Assembly (NCBI GenBank): GCA_947311845.1
Contig: CAMZMU010000049.1
Span: forward strand, 10,372,683 to 10,436,682
Direction of reading: 5' to 3'
Source: Poa pratensis
Taxonomy: Eukaryota; Streptophyta; Magnoliopsida; Poales; Poaceae
DNA length: 64,000 bases
Positions 12,805 to 22,080 of the stretch are shown here, piece by piece. Under the pieces are notes generated by a model that made no database searches, was not told the origin of the DNA, and was given only the letters and a program-made list of their open reading frames with translations. The position numbers were made by a program, and so were the translations under genes. Positions within the stretch are counted from its first letter, which is position 1. Each line of letters begins with the position of its first letter.

Positions 12805-12927
12805 TTCCCTCCGTTCCAATTTAATTGACTTGCTATACACCAGATATGGATGTATATAGACATGTAACAAGTCTAGATACATCCACATGTGATACATAGC
12901 AAGTCAATTAAATTAGAACGGAGGGAG
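12805..12927. mobile_element. Stowaway-type MITE (123 bp)
   Basis: The ends TTCCCTCCGTTCCAATTTAA and the matching complement ending GAACGGAGGGAG continue into paired arms TTGACTTGCTATA / ATAGCAAGTCAATTAA, with TA on both flanks (12803-12804, 12928-12929). It lies downstream of the zinc-knuckle gene. Confidence 0.85.
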
Positions 12928-12946
12928 TAGGTTGTTTGGCACGGTT

Positions 12947-13125
12947 GTATGTTTGGTTTGTGGCCAAAATACACCTTAACGATCTCTTCGGCAATACCAA
13001 AATGTTGGTGCTTGTTTGGTTGGTTGCCTTTTGGCATACCAAAATCTCCGTACTCCAGTTCATTTTTTAAGACCAACTCATAGGCACACAAAACATTCAT
13101 CTTGGGCTCAAACCAAACCTACACC
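12947..13125. mobile_element. Probable MITE with GTATGTTTGGTTTG ends
   Basis: GTATGTTTGGTTTGTGGCC at the left and the complement of GTAGGTTTGGTTTGAGCCC at the right form a short inverted repeat around a 180-bp non-coding stretch with further GGTTGGTTGCC and TTTGGCATACC words. Target duplications are not clear. Confidence 0.4.
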
Positions 13126-13534
13126 AAGTTATCACACCAGTCTACAATTTACCCAGCAAAAAGATCAGGAGACAGGAGATCCTACATGACAGGGGATATC
13201 CAACATGCAGACATGCTTCATGTGGAAATACTGAATTGACACCAGTGTTGTCCACCTTAGATGAAACCAAACAGAACATTAATTATTTATAATTGTAACT
13301 TGGAACAAGTGCAGCATACGCCCAGCATATAAAGGGGCAAGGACAGATTACATGATAGAACCAAATCTTCGTGGCCTCTGATGGTAGGTAGCCCAGCCAC
13401 AAAGATATACATTTCGACACAGTAACAAACCGACAAATCATGATCAAGAAAGTTTCAAGAGTCACAGTAGCCAAATCTATAATGACATAAAATCCATATG
13501 ACGAGGGTGTCGAGGGACAGCAGGATGGTGCGCT

Positions 13535-14929
13535 CTACTCATCGCGACCTTTGATGCGATCTTTGATGCGTTCTTTCAGTGCGTCCATGCCGACCTCGCA
13601 ATCATCGGTGGCCTGCATGTCGATATGGACGCCGTTCAAGGTCTGCTTGAACTTCTCGTTAGAGCTTGCGTAGAGCATCTTGCTCCTCACCCTGGCAGTG
13701 TCCGGGGACCTTTTCAATTGGGAGGCACAAGACACATCTTGTAAGCAATCAATCAATGAGCCTTGCAGAAGTAACTAGGAGGATACATGGAAACAGAGAA
13801 GCAAAATACCAGAAGATGTAGAATATCTTGCTCTTGGTGATATCCTCTGGGGTCACGTAGTCAAAGTCAAAGATGGCAAATCGGCAGTCGTTCTCAGGTA
13901 GAGCGCCTTTGAAATCCTCGTAGCATGCTGTGCGCTCCCCGAGAACATCCACAACAATCTCCTTTGAGTTCTCCAGCTTGTAAGTGATGAAACGGTGCAG
14001 CCTCTTGGCCTGGAGCTCGTTGAACTTGGTGACGCACTGGTCATTCACTGCAGCTCCTGATGACGCGTTCGCCTGTGTGCACAAGCGATAAATATCATAG
14101 TTACACAGGCAATAAAGCTGTATGCAAACTTGGGCAAACATACAATTCATGTAGCCTCATTTTAGATAATGAAAGAAATTATGTACACAGCCAAAAATGT
14201 ATTACAATGTGCCATGAACTAGAAATGCGAAGATATCCTGAATGCATGGCAGCCAATTCTCACATGCATCCTAAATCAGACTATGCATCAACTTATTCAG
14301 ACACAGATACTACTAGTAGATGAGATCTCTATCCTTCCCAACCAATTAGTCTCTACCTAATTTTTTTTTTGTCTCGAACACGTCTAACGGTGATCTCTAT
14401 CTTGGAGGACAAAACTGGCGTTTCCTAGGCTGCGCCTGGCAGATGCACCCCAGAACTAGCAACAGCTGCGTGCTAATCGCCAGATACTCGGCAGGACAGC
14501 AGCAAAGAGCTGCACGCTAATCGCCAGATGCACGGCGATAGTAGCTGAGCTTCCATGCACAATCGATCTCGTATAGCCTGGATCTACCAATTCCAAGCCC
14601 CACAACCACGGATCCGAGAAGCCGCCATCGCTAGCCGAAATCTCATGCTACCCTAAAGCTCCTGCTCGCGCTGCTCGGGCCGAGACCTAAAGCAGGCGCC
14701 GAGAGATCCGCGAGAAGGCCAGACGGACTCGCGCGATCCGTTCTAGCAAAGCTTTACCCGGCCAGACACCATCCTTCTCTACGTAAAGCGAGGGACGGCC
14801 TCGGTTTGCCCCGATCCAGCCCCCAAAAGCAGATGGAAATTCGACTAGGCGCCGATCTATCCGCGGCGAGATCGGCGCGCGGAGAGCGCAGATGAGGGGG
14901 AGGAAGGAGGAGGGCGGCGTACGTACCAT
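13535..14929 (-). CDS. ADF: Actin-depolymerising factor (ADF/cofilin), three exons
   Basis: The 146-aa product is read on the minus strand from exons 14929-14927 (ATG alone, donor GTACGT), 14072-13810 and 13709-13535. It begins MANASSGAAV and has the ADF-homology core: LHRFITYKL, CRFAIFDFDYV, the long-helix segment SPDTARVRSKMLYASSNEKF and LNGVHIDMQATD. Ser6, the site of inhibitory phosphorylation known in plant ADFs, is present. ADFs bind and sever actin filaments and speed monomer turnover in the cytosol. The ATG-only first exon and the intron between FYIFW and SPDT are the classic plant ADF gene layout, which supports this start. Length is slightly above the usual 139-145 because of a charged tail (KERIKDRIKGRDE). 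A paralogue lies at 19120-19678 on the same strand. Confidence 0.92.
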
Positions 14930-15390
14930 TGCGGAGCGGGAGGCGGAGGAGGCCGGGAGCGGAGGGGGGAATCCGGCGGGGAGGGAGGGGAAAGGGGGTG
15001 GATTGCTGCTGCTGGGGTTGTGTGCTGAGCTTCTCCTAGAGCTGCCTTTTGATGGATGGGGAGTCGTCGCCGATTCTCTCGGTTTGTGGTGGTGCGCTCG
15101 TGGTCGGGCCAACACGAGCCTCGCAACGACGGGGTCGGGGTTCGCGGTCGCGGCCCGCCCACGCCTCTCAGGCCGTCGGATCACGGGATGGACGGTGGGG
15201 ATTGCGCCGGTGCTGCGTCGGCGTGACAGGTAGTCGTCGCTTCTCCCGTGGTTGGCTTGTCGTAAGGGTAAAAATGTTGGCTAAAATCCAGATGAGTACC
15301 AAAAGAAGAAAACCGGTGGCTATTTCTGAATCGTGCACGCTTCCATGACTGAAGTCGCGTACATAAACCAAAGGGTGCTTGTAGAACAGT
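14930..15390 (-). promoter_or_regulatory. 5' UTR and promoter region of the first ADF gene
   Basis: This GC-rich, CpG-rich sequence lies immediately upstream (minus sense) of the ATG exon. The leader is pyrimidine-rich on the coding strand from the ATG to about position 15010. I see no clear TATA box. The long open frames here on both strands are composition artefacts. Confidence 0.4.
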
Positions 15391-16768
15391 AGCCAAAGTA
15401 TTTTTCTTTATATGTAACTGCCAAGCAGTGGCGGACCCAGAAATACTTTAAACCCCGGGCAAACTGTTAATAGAAATGTTTAATACACTATTTTTTTGGA
15501 CAAATACGATGAAAATACATGGTGCCGACCGGCCGGAAGCCCGGGCATAGGGGCGTCTGGATCCACCTATGCTGCCAAGATATTCTTATATTATTGTGTA
15601 GAGCTTGAACACAATTTAACTTGTGGCCCCTATGACGGTTGGGCAAAATCCTCATCCCCTAAGGCTCCAGTGACGAGCCAATGGATTCGCCTCTCCTAGG
15701 TCTGTCGCCCCGGCGGATGACGTTGGGGAGGGGAGTCCAAGTTCCTCGGCTTTTAGTAGTTTAGGTTAGGTTAGGATTTTTGTTTGGTCCTCAGGGGCGA
15801 TGCTCGGGTGGATGGCGGCTCTTCATCTTTGAGCTGGAATTCGGGGCTCCAATCCCCCTTGAGTTCGTTCATCGGGACAGAGTCGGCGGAGCTCCGATTC
15901 ATGCCGTCTCTTTAGGGTCGTGAGGCTAGGGTTTTCTCCCTATGCATGCAAGATGGTGTCAACAACTTTTGAAGCAGTTCAATGACGACGAATATTGGTT
16001 GAGTTTGGTAGAGGAGCGGCCCATGGACACGGCTTGCTCTGGCGGCAATGGTGGTCACTCGGTGGTCTAGATACCGCGCTGTAATCTTATTATGTTTGGG
16101 GTGTTTTAACTTCTTGTGGACCTTTATAACATATTTGGATCATTTTCAGAAAAAATCTTAAATGTGTCGAACCTGCACGTATTTTCTAAATATATGCATG
16201 TCGAAGGAAATAAATGGTAGCCTCAAGGGTAACGTACGGAATGATCGTGGCGTCGAGGCGAACGCCATGGATTGTGGCGTTGAGTACGAATGACCAGGTT
16301 GTGTGGACCGAGAGCGTCTGGTTCAAGCTTCCTGTCGTGTAGAATAGTATAGATTCGACGTTAAATAAACGCGATCTGTCCGTGATACGTCGTAGCCTCG
16401 TAGGAGGTAGTGCGCGGCGTGGACCGAATCTGGGAACAGAAGGCTGGCCCGGCCGAAAAATCTTAGGCCAACCAAACCGGAGAAAAAAGAAGCCGCGACA
16501 TCGACCGCCAGCTACTGCCCTTATCCTTTTTCTAATCAGATTCTTTATTCGCCCCTACGCTGTCGTGTCACGTTCAGGCTAGACACCCGTGGGGAAACGC
16601 CAGTCTCTGCATTCATTGATGCATGCAAAGAAATATGCTCTAAAAATATTTTCTAATTTTTTGTTATTCCTTTGAATCAAAGAAACCCTAAATGGGTCGA
16701 TCTTTTTTTTGAGAGTTAATTGCGACGTTTTTTCTTTTCTGAGAATCAATTGCGCCGATCTGTGAGCG
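15391..16768. other. Unassigned repeat-like intergenic DNA
   Basis: No gene is supported. The stretch from about 15700 to 16150 (GGTTAGGTTAGG, then TGATGACG-type and CTGTAATCTTAT words, ending in a T-rich tail) resembles the 3' part of a retroposed repeat, but I found no flanking duplication. The sequence beginning GTGGCGGACCCAG near 15428 is a phrase seen at ends of grass repeats. Assignment needs a repeat library. Confidence 0.35.
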
Positions 16769-16771
16769 TTA

Positions 16772-18756
16772 GGGCATCTCCAGCCGTTCGGCCCCCTCAG
16801 GCCAAAAAACGGCGCATTTTTGATGGCCTGGGGGGGACGCCGGCGCTATTTGACGCCCTGGGTTCAGCGATTTCCCAGCCGTGCCCAAACCCAGACTTGG
16901 GCCGAAAAATTCAAAAAAAAAAAAAACAATTGGACGAAATTCATCAAACATAAGCGAAATTCGTTAAACTTAGGCGAAATTCATACTATATAGGCGAATT
17001 TCGCATTGTTCATTACATAATATAAACTTAAAACTTAAACTAAAACACAGCGATCTACATGCCCAGCTGGCTGTAGAACGCCGTGTAGTCGCCGTCGTCG
17101 TCGTCGTCGTCGCTCGGTGGCGCGCCGCCGCCGAAGTGGCTCGGACCGGCCTCGTTGTTGTTGGCGCCGCCGCCGAACCACCCTGGCACGCCGTCGTCGC
17201 TGTCGTCGAGGACGATCACCTCGCCGCTCGCCTGACGAGGGGGAGTAGGAGGCCGGCGTGCGGCGGCGCGACGGCGGTTGGCCGCTGCCTCGTCGAGAAG
17301 GCGCTGCTGGAGCGCAATCTCCTCCTGGGCGTGCTGGTTGCGTGACCAGGCGAAGATGAACTCGTCCGAGCACTCCTCGGCTGCGACCATGGGCGGCGCG
17401 ACGTCCTGCATGGAGGCGGTGACGGCGTTCTGCTCGCCGGGGAATTCCTCGTCGTCGTCCGGCGCCTCCGCCTTGATGGCCGCCCGGACGTACTCCGGTG
17501 GCGCCACCCACTCCACCGGCGCCTTCTTCTTCTTGGAGGTGGCGCCGCCGGTGCCAGGCTCCTTCTTGGGCCTGACGAGGCGAGGCGACGGTGCGCGGCG
17601 CTCGTTGATGCGAATCCCGCCACTGGGCCTTCTTGGCGGCGACCGGATGCGGCGCCCGGAGTTGAGGACGACGCCGTGCGGCGTGTCCTCCGGCTCGGGC
17701 TTGACCCGAGCGAGCGCCGGCGTGTGCGGGGACCCGCTGGAGAGCGGGCCAGAGGAAGACGACGAAGACGCCGTCCCCATCCTCCTAGGCAGCCAGGAGG
17801 TGAAGTGGCGTCGAGGCGTCGGCGCCTGGCACGGCGGCATGGTGAGCCGGGGCTGGTTCCCGGCATGGATGTGCTCGAGGACGTACGCGAGGGTACGCCC
17901 TCGACCGCTCCACCACTGCTTCCGCCCGCCGGTGTTCTTCCGGCCGGCGACGGGGCCGTTGTCGTTGGTGTCCTCCAGCTCGCGGCGGTGACGCTCCTGG
18001 AAGTACGCCGTCCAGAAGGCGGAGTTCGCCGGATCCCAGCGCGGGTCAGCCGCCTGCTCTTCGGAGAGCCCGGCGAGGACGTCCTGGATCGCGTAGACGC
18101 GATCCGCTCCTTCTGGCGGCGGCGGAACGGGGACGCCGCCGGCGCTCAGGCGCCAGTCGCCGGGGACCCGCATGTCCGGCGGCGTAGGGTACCCGACCTC
18201 GTACAACATGCGGGGCTCCTCCGGGTGCAGGAAACGCCGGCCGAAGCCGTTCGCCGCAGCTTCATCTCCGGGGTATCGCTCGGCCATTGCTGTTGCTCGG
18301 GGAAGGAGAGAGATGGAGAGATGGGGGAATGGTGTGCCTTGCCACGGTGAGATGGGGGGAATAAATAGGCGCAGGGGAGGCGAGACGGTGGCGCGTCATT
18401 ACTCCGGCGCGTGGCAGCCGACTGGACGCGTCGGCCGCCGCTGAACGGCGCGACAATCCACGGCCATTACTCCAGCAGGCTTTTGACCAGCGCGGGAACC
18501 GAGGAGATGACGACGAAGCGTTTTTCCACCCGTGATTCCGCGCCATTTCGCCTATCTCACTGACAGCGCTGGCCCACATTGTTTTTCGCGCCATTTCGCC
18601 CCCCCGGGCCGAACCCGGTGGGCTGAGTTTGGCCTGGGAGCGCCGGTGCTATTTTCCGCCGATCCGGCACTATTTGGTCTCCAGGGGGCGACTGGGTGAA
18701 AAACGACGCTCCCAGCCCAGCTTTTTTTGGCCCTGGAGGGGCGGCTAGAGATGCCC
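16772..18756. mobile_element. PIF/Harbinger-type DNA transposon (1,985 bp), no transposase
   Basis: The ends GGGCATCTCCAGCCG and the complement of GGGCATCTCTAGCCG are flanked by TTA at 16769-16771 and 18757-18759, the PIF/Harbinger target duplication. Subterminal sequence on both sides is GC-rich and partly mirrored (GGCC..CTGGAGG motifs). The only long frame is the 410-codon ORF on the minus strand; no DDE transposase is visible, so movement would need enzymes from elsewhere. It sits between two ADF paralogues. Confidence 0.82.
17055..18287 (-). CDS. 410-aa uncharacterised ORF carried by the PIF/Harbinger element
   Basis: The intact frame runs MAERYPGDEAAANG to YSQLGM. It is not Myb-like ORF1 or a transposase by eye. 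Visible parts: an N-terminal block rich in P, G and aromatic residues (RRFLHPEEPRMLYEVGYPTP), a central WTAYFQERHRRELED and RKQWWSGRGRTLAYVLEHI segment that looks folded, then a long low-complexity tail with a serine run, RVKPEPED, KKKKAP (possible nuclear signal) and a run of six aspartates encoded by a GTC/GAC microsatellite. Third positions are extremely GC-rich, unlike the surrounding intergenic DNA. I recall similar proteins annotated as hypothetical across grass genomes, which would fit a transposon-borne family rather than a host gene, but function is unknown. Confidence 0.55.
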   Translation of the reverse strand: MAERYPGDEAAANGFGRRFLHPEEPRMLYEVGYPTPPDMRVPGDWRLSAGGVPVPPPPEGADRVYAIQDVLAGLSEEQAADPRWDPANSAFWTAYFQERHRRELEDTNDNGPVAGRKNTGGRKQWWSGRGRTLAYVLEHIHAGNQPRLTMPPCQAPTPRRHFTSWLPRRMGTASSSSSSGPLSSGSPHTPALARVKPEPEDTPHGVVLNSGRRIRSPPRRPSGGIRINERRAPSPRLVRPKKEPGTGGATSKKKKAPVEWVAPPEYVRAAIKAEAPDDDEEFPGEQNAVTASMQDVAPPMVAAEECSDEFIFAWSRNQHAQEEIALQQRLLDEAAANRRRAAARRPPTPPRQASGEVIVLDDSDDGVPGWFGGGANNNEAGPSHFGGGAPPSDDDDDDGDYTAFYSQLGM

Positions 18757-18759
18757 TTA

Positions 18760-19119
18760 GTGGCGAAGCGTACTCCGCCGCTCATGGCTAGCCTGGATTT
18801 CCACGTCGACGCACGACACTTGCATAATGAAGTCACGTCACGTCCACCAAACAGAAAGTCATAAACCGGACAGGTCGATCACCGTGTGATGATCATTATT
18901 CGTTTCCTTTTTCTTTTCGGGAAAGGAATTATTCAATTTTTGTAAAAAAAAAATCAAACCATTCAATTATTCGTACACGCGACGCATTACAAGGAAAACC
19001 ACTCTGAAGAGCGACACACGATCGATCCAAGCACGCACGACCGAAGAAGGCAAAGATAGGAGTACAGTACAACAATTTTTGCTTTGTCGGGGCGAGAGAA
19101 GTGAGAAAGCAAAGAATGA
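18760..19119 (-). other. 3' flank of the second ADF gene
   Basis: AT-rich sequence beyond the stop codon on the minus strand. No repeat structure or gene is apparent. Confidence 0.4.
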
Positions 19120-19678
19120 CTAGGTGGCGAGGTCCTTGAGGATGTCGAGGGTGAGCTCGCTGGGCTCCGTGGCCTGCACGTCGATCTGCACCCCGTCCAG
19201 CTCCTTCTTGAACCCCTCGTTGGAGCTCGCGTACACCATCTTGCTCTTCACCTCCGCCGTCGCCGGCGACCACGAGATGAAGAAGATCTTGCTGCGCGGC
19301 GCCTCGCCGGCGCCGGAGGCGGTGGCGTCGCCGACGGTGAAGTCCAGGTCGTAGACGGCGTAGCGGCAGTCGTCCGCGGGGAGAGCCGCGGCGAGGTCGT
19401 CGAAGCCGGCGTCGCGGCCGCCCACCTTCTCCACCACCACCTGCTGCACTGCGTCGTCCATCTTGTACACCACGAACCGGTGCGCGCGGCCCGCGCGAAG
19501 CTCCTGGAACACCTTCACGCACTCCTCGCTCACCGCCACCCCCGACACCGCGTTCGCCTGCACACACAGATTCAAATCATCAATCTCTGTCAAGTGTTCA
19601 GCACAAATTCAGAACCAACAGTCCACAACAGAATCAAGAAGAAGCAGAGGAAGATTCATGTGTAAAATAGCCTACCAT
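19120..19678 (-). CDS. ADF: Actin-depolymerising factor paralogue lacking the second intron
   Basis: The 146-aa product comes from exon 19678-19676 (ATG alone, donor GTAGGC) and exon 19557-19120. The protein starts MANAVSGVAV with Ser6 retained and has AHRFVVYKM, CRYAVYDLDF, KIFFISWSPATAEVKSKM and LDGVQIDVQATEP, all typical of ADF/cofilin. Compared with the copy at 13535-14929 it has an extra glycine/alanine-rich loop (DATASGAGEAP) before the KIFFISW strand, a shorter C-terminus, and no intron between ISW and SPA, so the last two exons are fused. Coding bases are much more GC-rich than in its neighbour. It is expected to act in the cytosol on actin turnover. The tandem position suggests a duplicate or neighbouring family member with divergent expression. 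Confidence 0.92.
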
Positions 19679-19972
19679 TCTTGTTCTGGAAATCTGGAAC
19701 GGAGAAAAATCTGTGTGATGATGCTGCAACGAAGATGGCACACAAGAACTGGTAGCTGGCTGGCGTTCTGCAGTGATCACTACTGTATTGTTTATATCAC
19801 GGTCTCGGTCACGCCTGCTGCTTAAATAGAATGGCGTGCCCGTGTCGGCGAGATGAACCGGGAGAGCTGGGAGGCGTACACGTGTGAGCAGTAGGGTGTC
19901 GCTCTCGATCGTCCGACTGTTCTGGATGCGGCGATGTGGCAGCAGGAAGCGGAATTGGAGTGACTCACCGTA
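19679..19972 (-). promoter_or_regulatory. 5' leader and promoter of the second ADF gene, cut short by a retrotransposon
   Basis: The region upstream of the ATG exon extends only about 295 bp before the Copia element begins at 19978. Minus-strand TATTTAAGCAG near 19825 is a TATA-like candidate. A recent insertion this close could have separated distal control elements from the gene. Confidence 0.4.
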
Positions 19973-19977
19973 GAACC

Positions 19978-20207
19978 TGTTAGGATTTATTTAATCATGT
20001 AATTAGAGGATAATCCTTCCTTGTAAAACTGTCGTGCGGTTACCTATATGACAAACCGCCACGACGCTCTCCATGCCCCCTCGCGAACGGACGCGACTCT
20101 ACAAGAGTCGGTTCCCCTTGTATATATACTGTGATCATCTATGGAATAGACAAGAGTTCGATGCATTCTATACTTTTGTCTCTCGCTCTAGAAATCGACT
20201 CACAATA
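19978..20207 (+). repeat. Left LTR of the Copia element
   Basis: It begins TGTTAGGATTTATTTAATC and ends CGACTCACAATA. TATATATAC near 20116 is a likely TATA box. I saw no difference from the right LTR. Confidence 0.9.
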
Positions 20208-20880
20208 CGTTATCAGCACTTCGCTTTGCCGAGAGAGCAAACTGGCCGAACTCGCCGGCGACTCGCCGGAAATAGAAGAACAGAAGGGAAAAACAAGAAT
20301 CGGTAAGATGCCTGCAGGTTTCCTGAAATTCTCCTTCGAGTGCTTCGCAAAGAAGGTCGTCGGCCGTACCTGAGGCGTTCGTGCTGCTCGCCACGCCGGC
20401 GGCGCACAAACCGCTGGACGCCTGGCTGCTTCCCCGAGCGTCGCCTTCGGGCTACGCCTCACCAAGCCGAGCGCCGCGCATGTGGACGCCGGCCGGGGCT
20501 GCCGTGTAGAGCGCTCGCCTTGGGCTGCGGCTGCCCTCATAGACCGGCCGCCGATTTGGAGAGTGGAGGCCGGCGAGCCTCGGGCTCGCGAATGGCTACT
20601 CCAACGGCGTCGCGCCCGGGACGCACCTTGCCGTCGAATCTTCTTCAGAGGAAGAGAATGAGGCATCGGGCCCTTCGGTTCCTCGCCGATGAACAGCCAC
20701 CGGCGGCGGCACAGGGTGGTGGCGCACTGGCGCTGCCATATCGGCCGCCACAGCACAAGGGGATCGGGGAAACTGAGCGATGGGAACGAAACCGTCCCTT
20801 TTTCCCTTATCCAGTACGGGAGGTCAATGCTCTGTACGAGCAGACAAAAAAAAAAAACGAAAAAAAAAGGGTGGCGTGAG
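20208..20880. other. GC-rich leader segment inside the Copia element
   Basis: Directly after the primer-binding region the composition jumps to GC-rich for about 600 bp, then returns to AT-rich. Open frames of 179 and 259 codons on opposite strands are most easily explained by this composition; neither resembles gag. A captured host-gene fragment is possible. Confidence 0.35.
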
Positions 20881-21119
20881 CCATGGTAGTGCGCTGCATG
20901 ATTTTGGCCCATTGCCATTTATTTTTCGTATTTTTTCTGATTAGCTTCCAGCTTCTTCAGTTTTTGTACATATATGCGTACGTTAGTTATTTCTAACATG
21001 CGGCTAAGTAATGTCTAAAAAGTTATGACAACATTTGTATGAGTGCAATGTTAATTGCTATATGTTGAGATGCTTGAAAATAATATGACTTCTTTCAATT
21101 TTTGCATAACTTTGTTCAC

Positions 21120-22080
21120 AACTAAAGGTCTACACCATGATGTGGTGATTACCTAGAATGTGTTTTAATCAACACAAGGTTGTGCAAAGTAACACGAGGG
21201 AAGGTCTACACTACCAAGTAGTGATTACCTCCATGTGTTCAGAGCAAAAAGTGAAAGCACACAGTTATGGCATGAAGATAGCCATACGAGAGAGGTGTAC
21301 ACTACTTGTGGCGATTACCTCTACCGTGTTCTACAAAACGAAGATCTACGCCATGTTATGGTGATTATATTTTTGTAGAAAGTTATATTTTGGGTCGTTT
21401 AGGCTTCCCTAGATCTTGAATCAAGCATGTTATTACACACATAATTAATTTACTATCAAGTAAATTAATGCGCATGATTTTTCATGCAGGATATGAGTGA
21501 CATATCCAAGAAAGATATATTGTGTGTTGTAATATTATTATGTCATGAGACATATTATGTGAGCAAAAATGAAGGCACATAACTTACGACATAGTGTCAT
21601 AGGAACGGAATAATTTCCTTCAGAACTATGATGTCTACACCATTGGTGACTACCTTCATGATGCTTTTCCAAGTACTTGGAAATGTCATAGCATTTGTCA
21701 TTGGTTGTGACTCTTGGGTCACATACTCGGGAGTGGAATCCAAGACATTGGTGGCGAGTATATCGCACATTATGCTGTGAAGAGAATTATGCAAAATACT
21801 TGCACAATTTGGTGATTACCTTCCATACGTACACAACTTATGAGGTGTAATAATTAAATTTCATGCACAACTGAGAGGTTAATGACATTTTGAGGTGTTT
21901 ACCTTCATGTGTTATAAATAACATAAGGTTGTGGGGACTATGATCGGTGGAAACCCTCCATAAGTATGAGGCACCACTAGTTGGTTGACTACCTCCATGT
22001 GTTGTAGTGGATTAAAGGTTTATCCTTTTTGGAGTGACTACCTTTAATCTGAATATCTATGCCACACTGTGGTGTTTATA
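21120..22080 (+). repeat. Degenerate tandem-like repeat array inside the Copia element
   Basis: A phrase of the form GTCTACACCA..GTGGTGATTACCTCCATGTGTT recurs, with divergence, about nine times (for example near 21125, 21205, 21293, 21344, 21630, 21810, 21895, 21970 and 22040). Spacing is irregular, from about 50 to 290 bp. It replaces the region where gag would be expected. Confidence 0.6.

Noticed and set aside
14687..15233. ORFs of 165 and 113 codons around the ADF first exon
   Set aside because: GC-rich leader and first-intron sequence of the ADF gene; the ADF frame and its introns leave no room for them.
17278..17991. 237-codon ORF on the plus strand
   Set aside because: Antisense shadow of the 410-codon Harbinger ORF.
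20139..20918. 259-codon ORF on the minus strand near the left LTR
   Set aside because: It starts in GC-rich leader DNA and runs backwards into the LTR; no recognisable domain.
21120..22080. Possible CRISPR-like array
   Set aside because: Eukaryotic context, diverged units and irregular spacing; it lies inside a retrotransposon.
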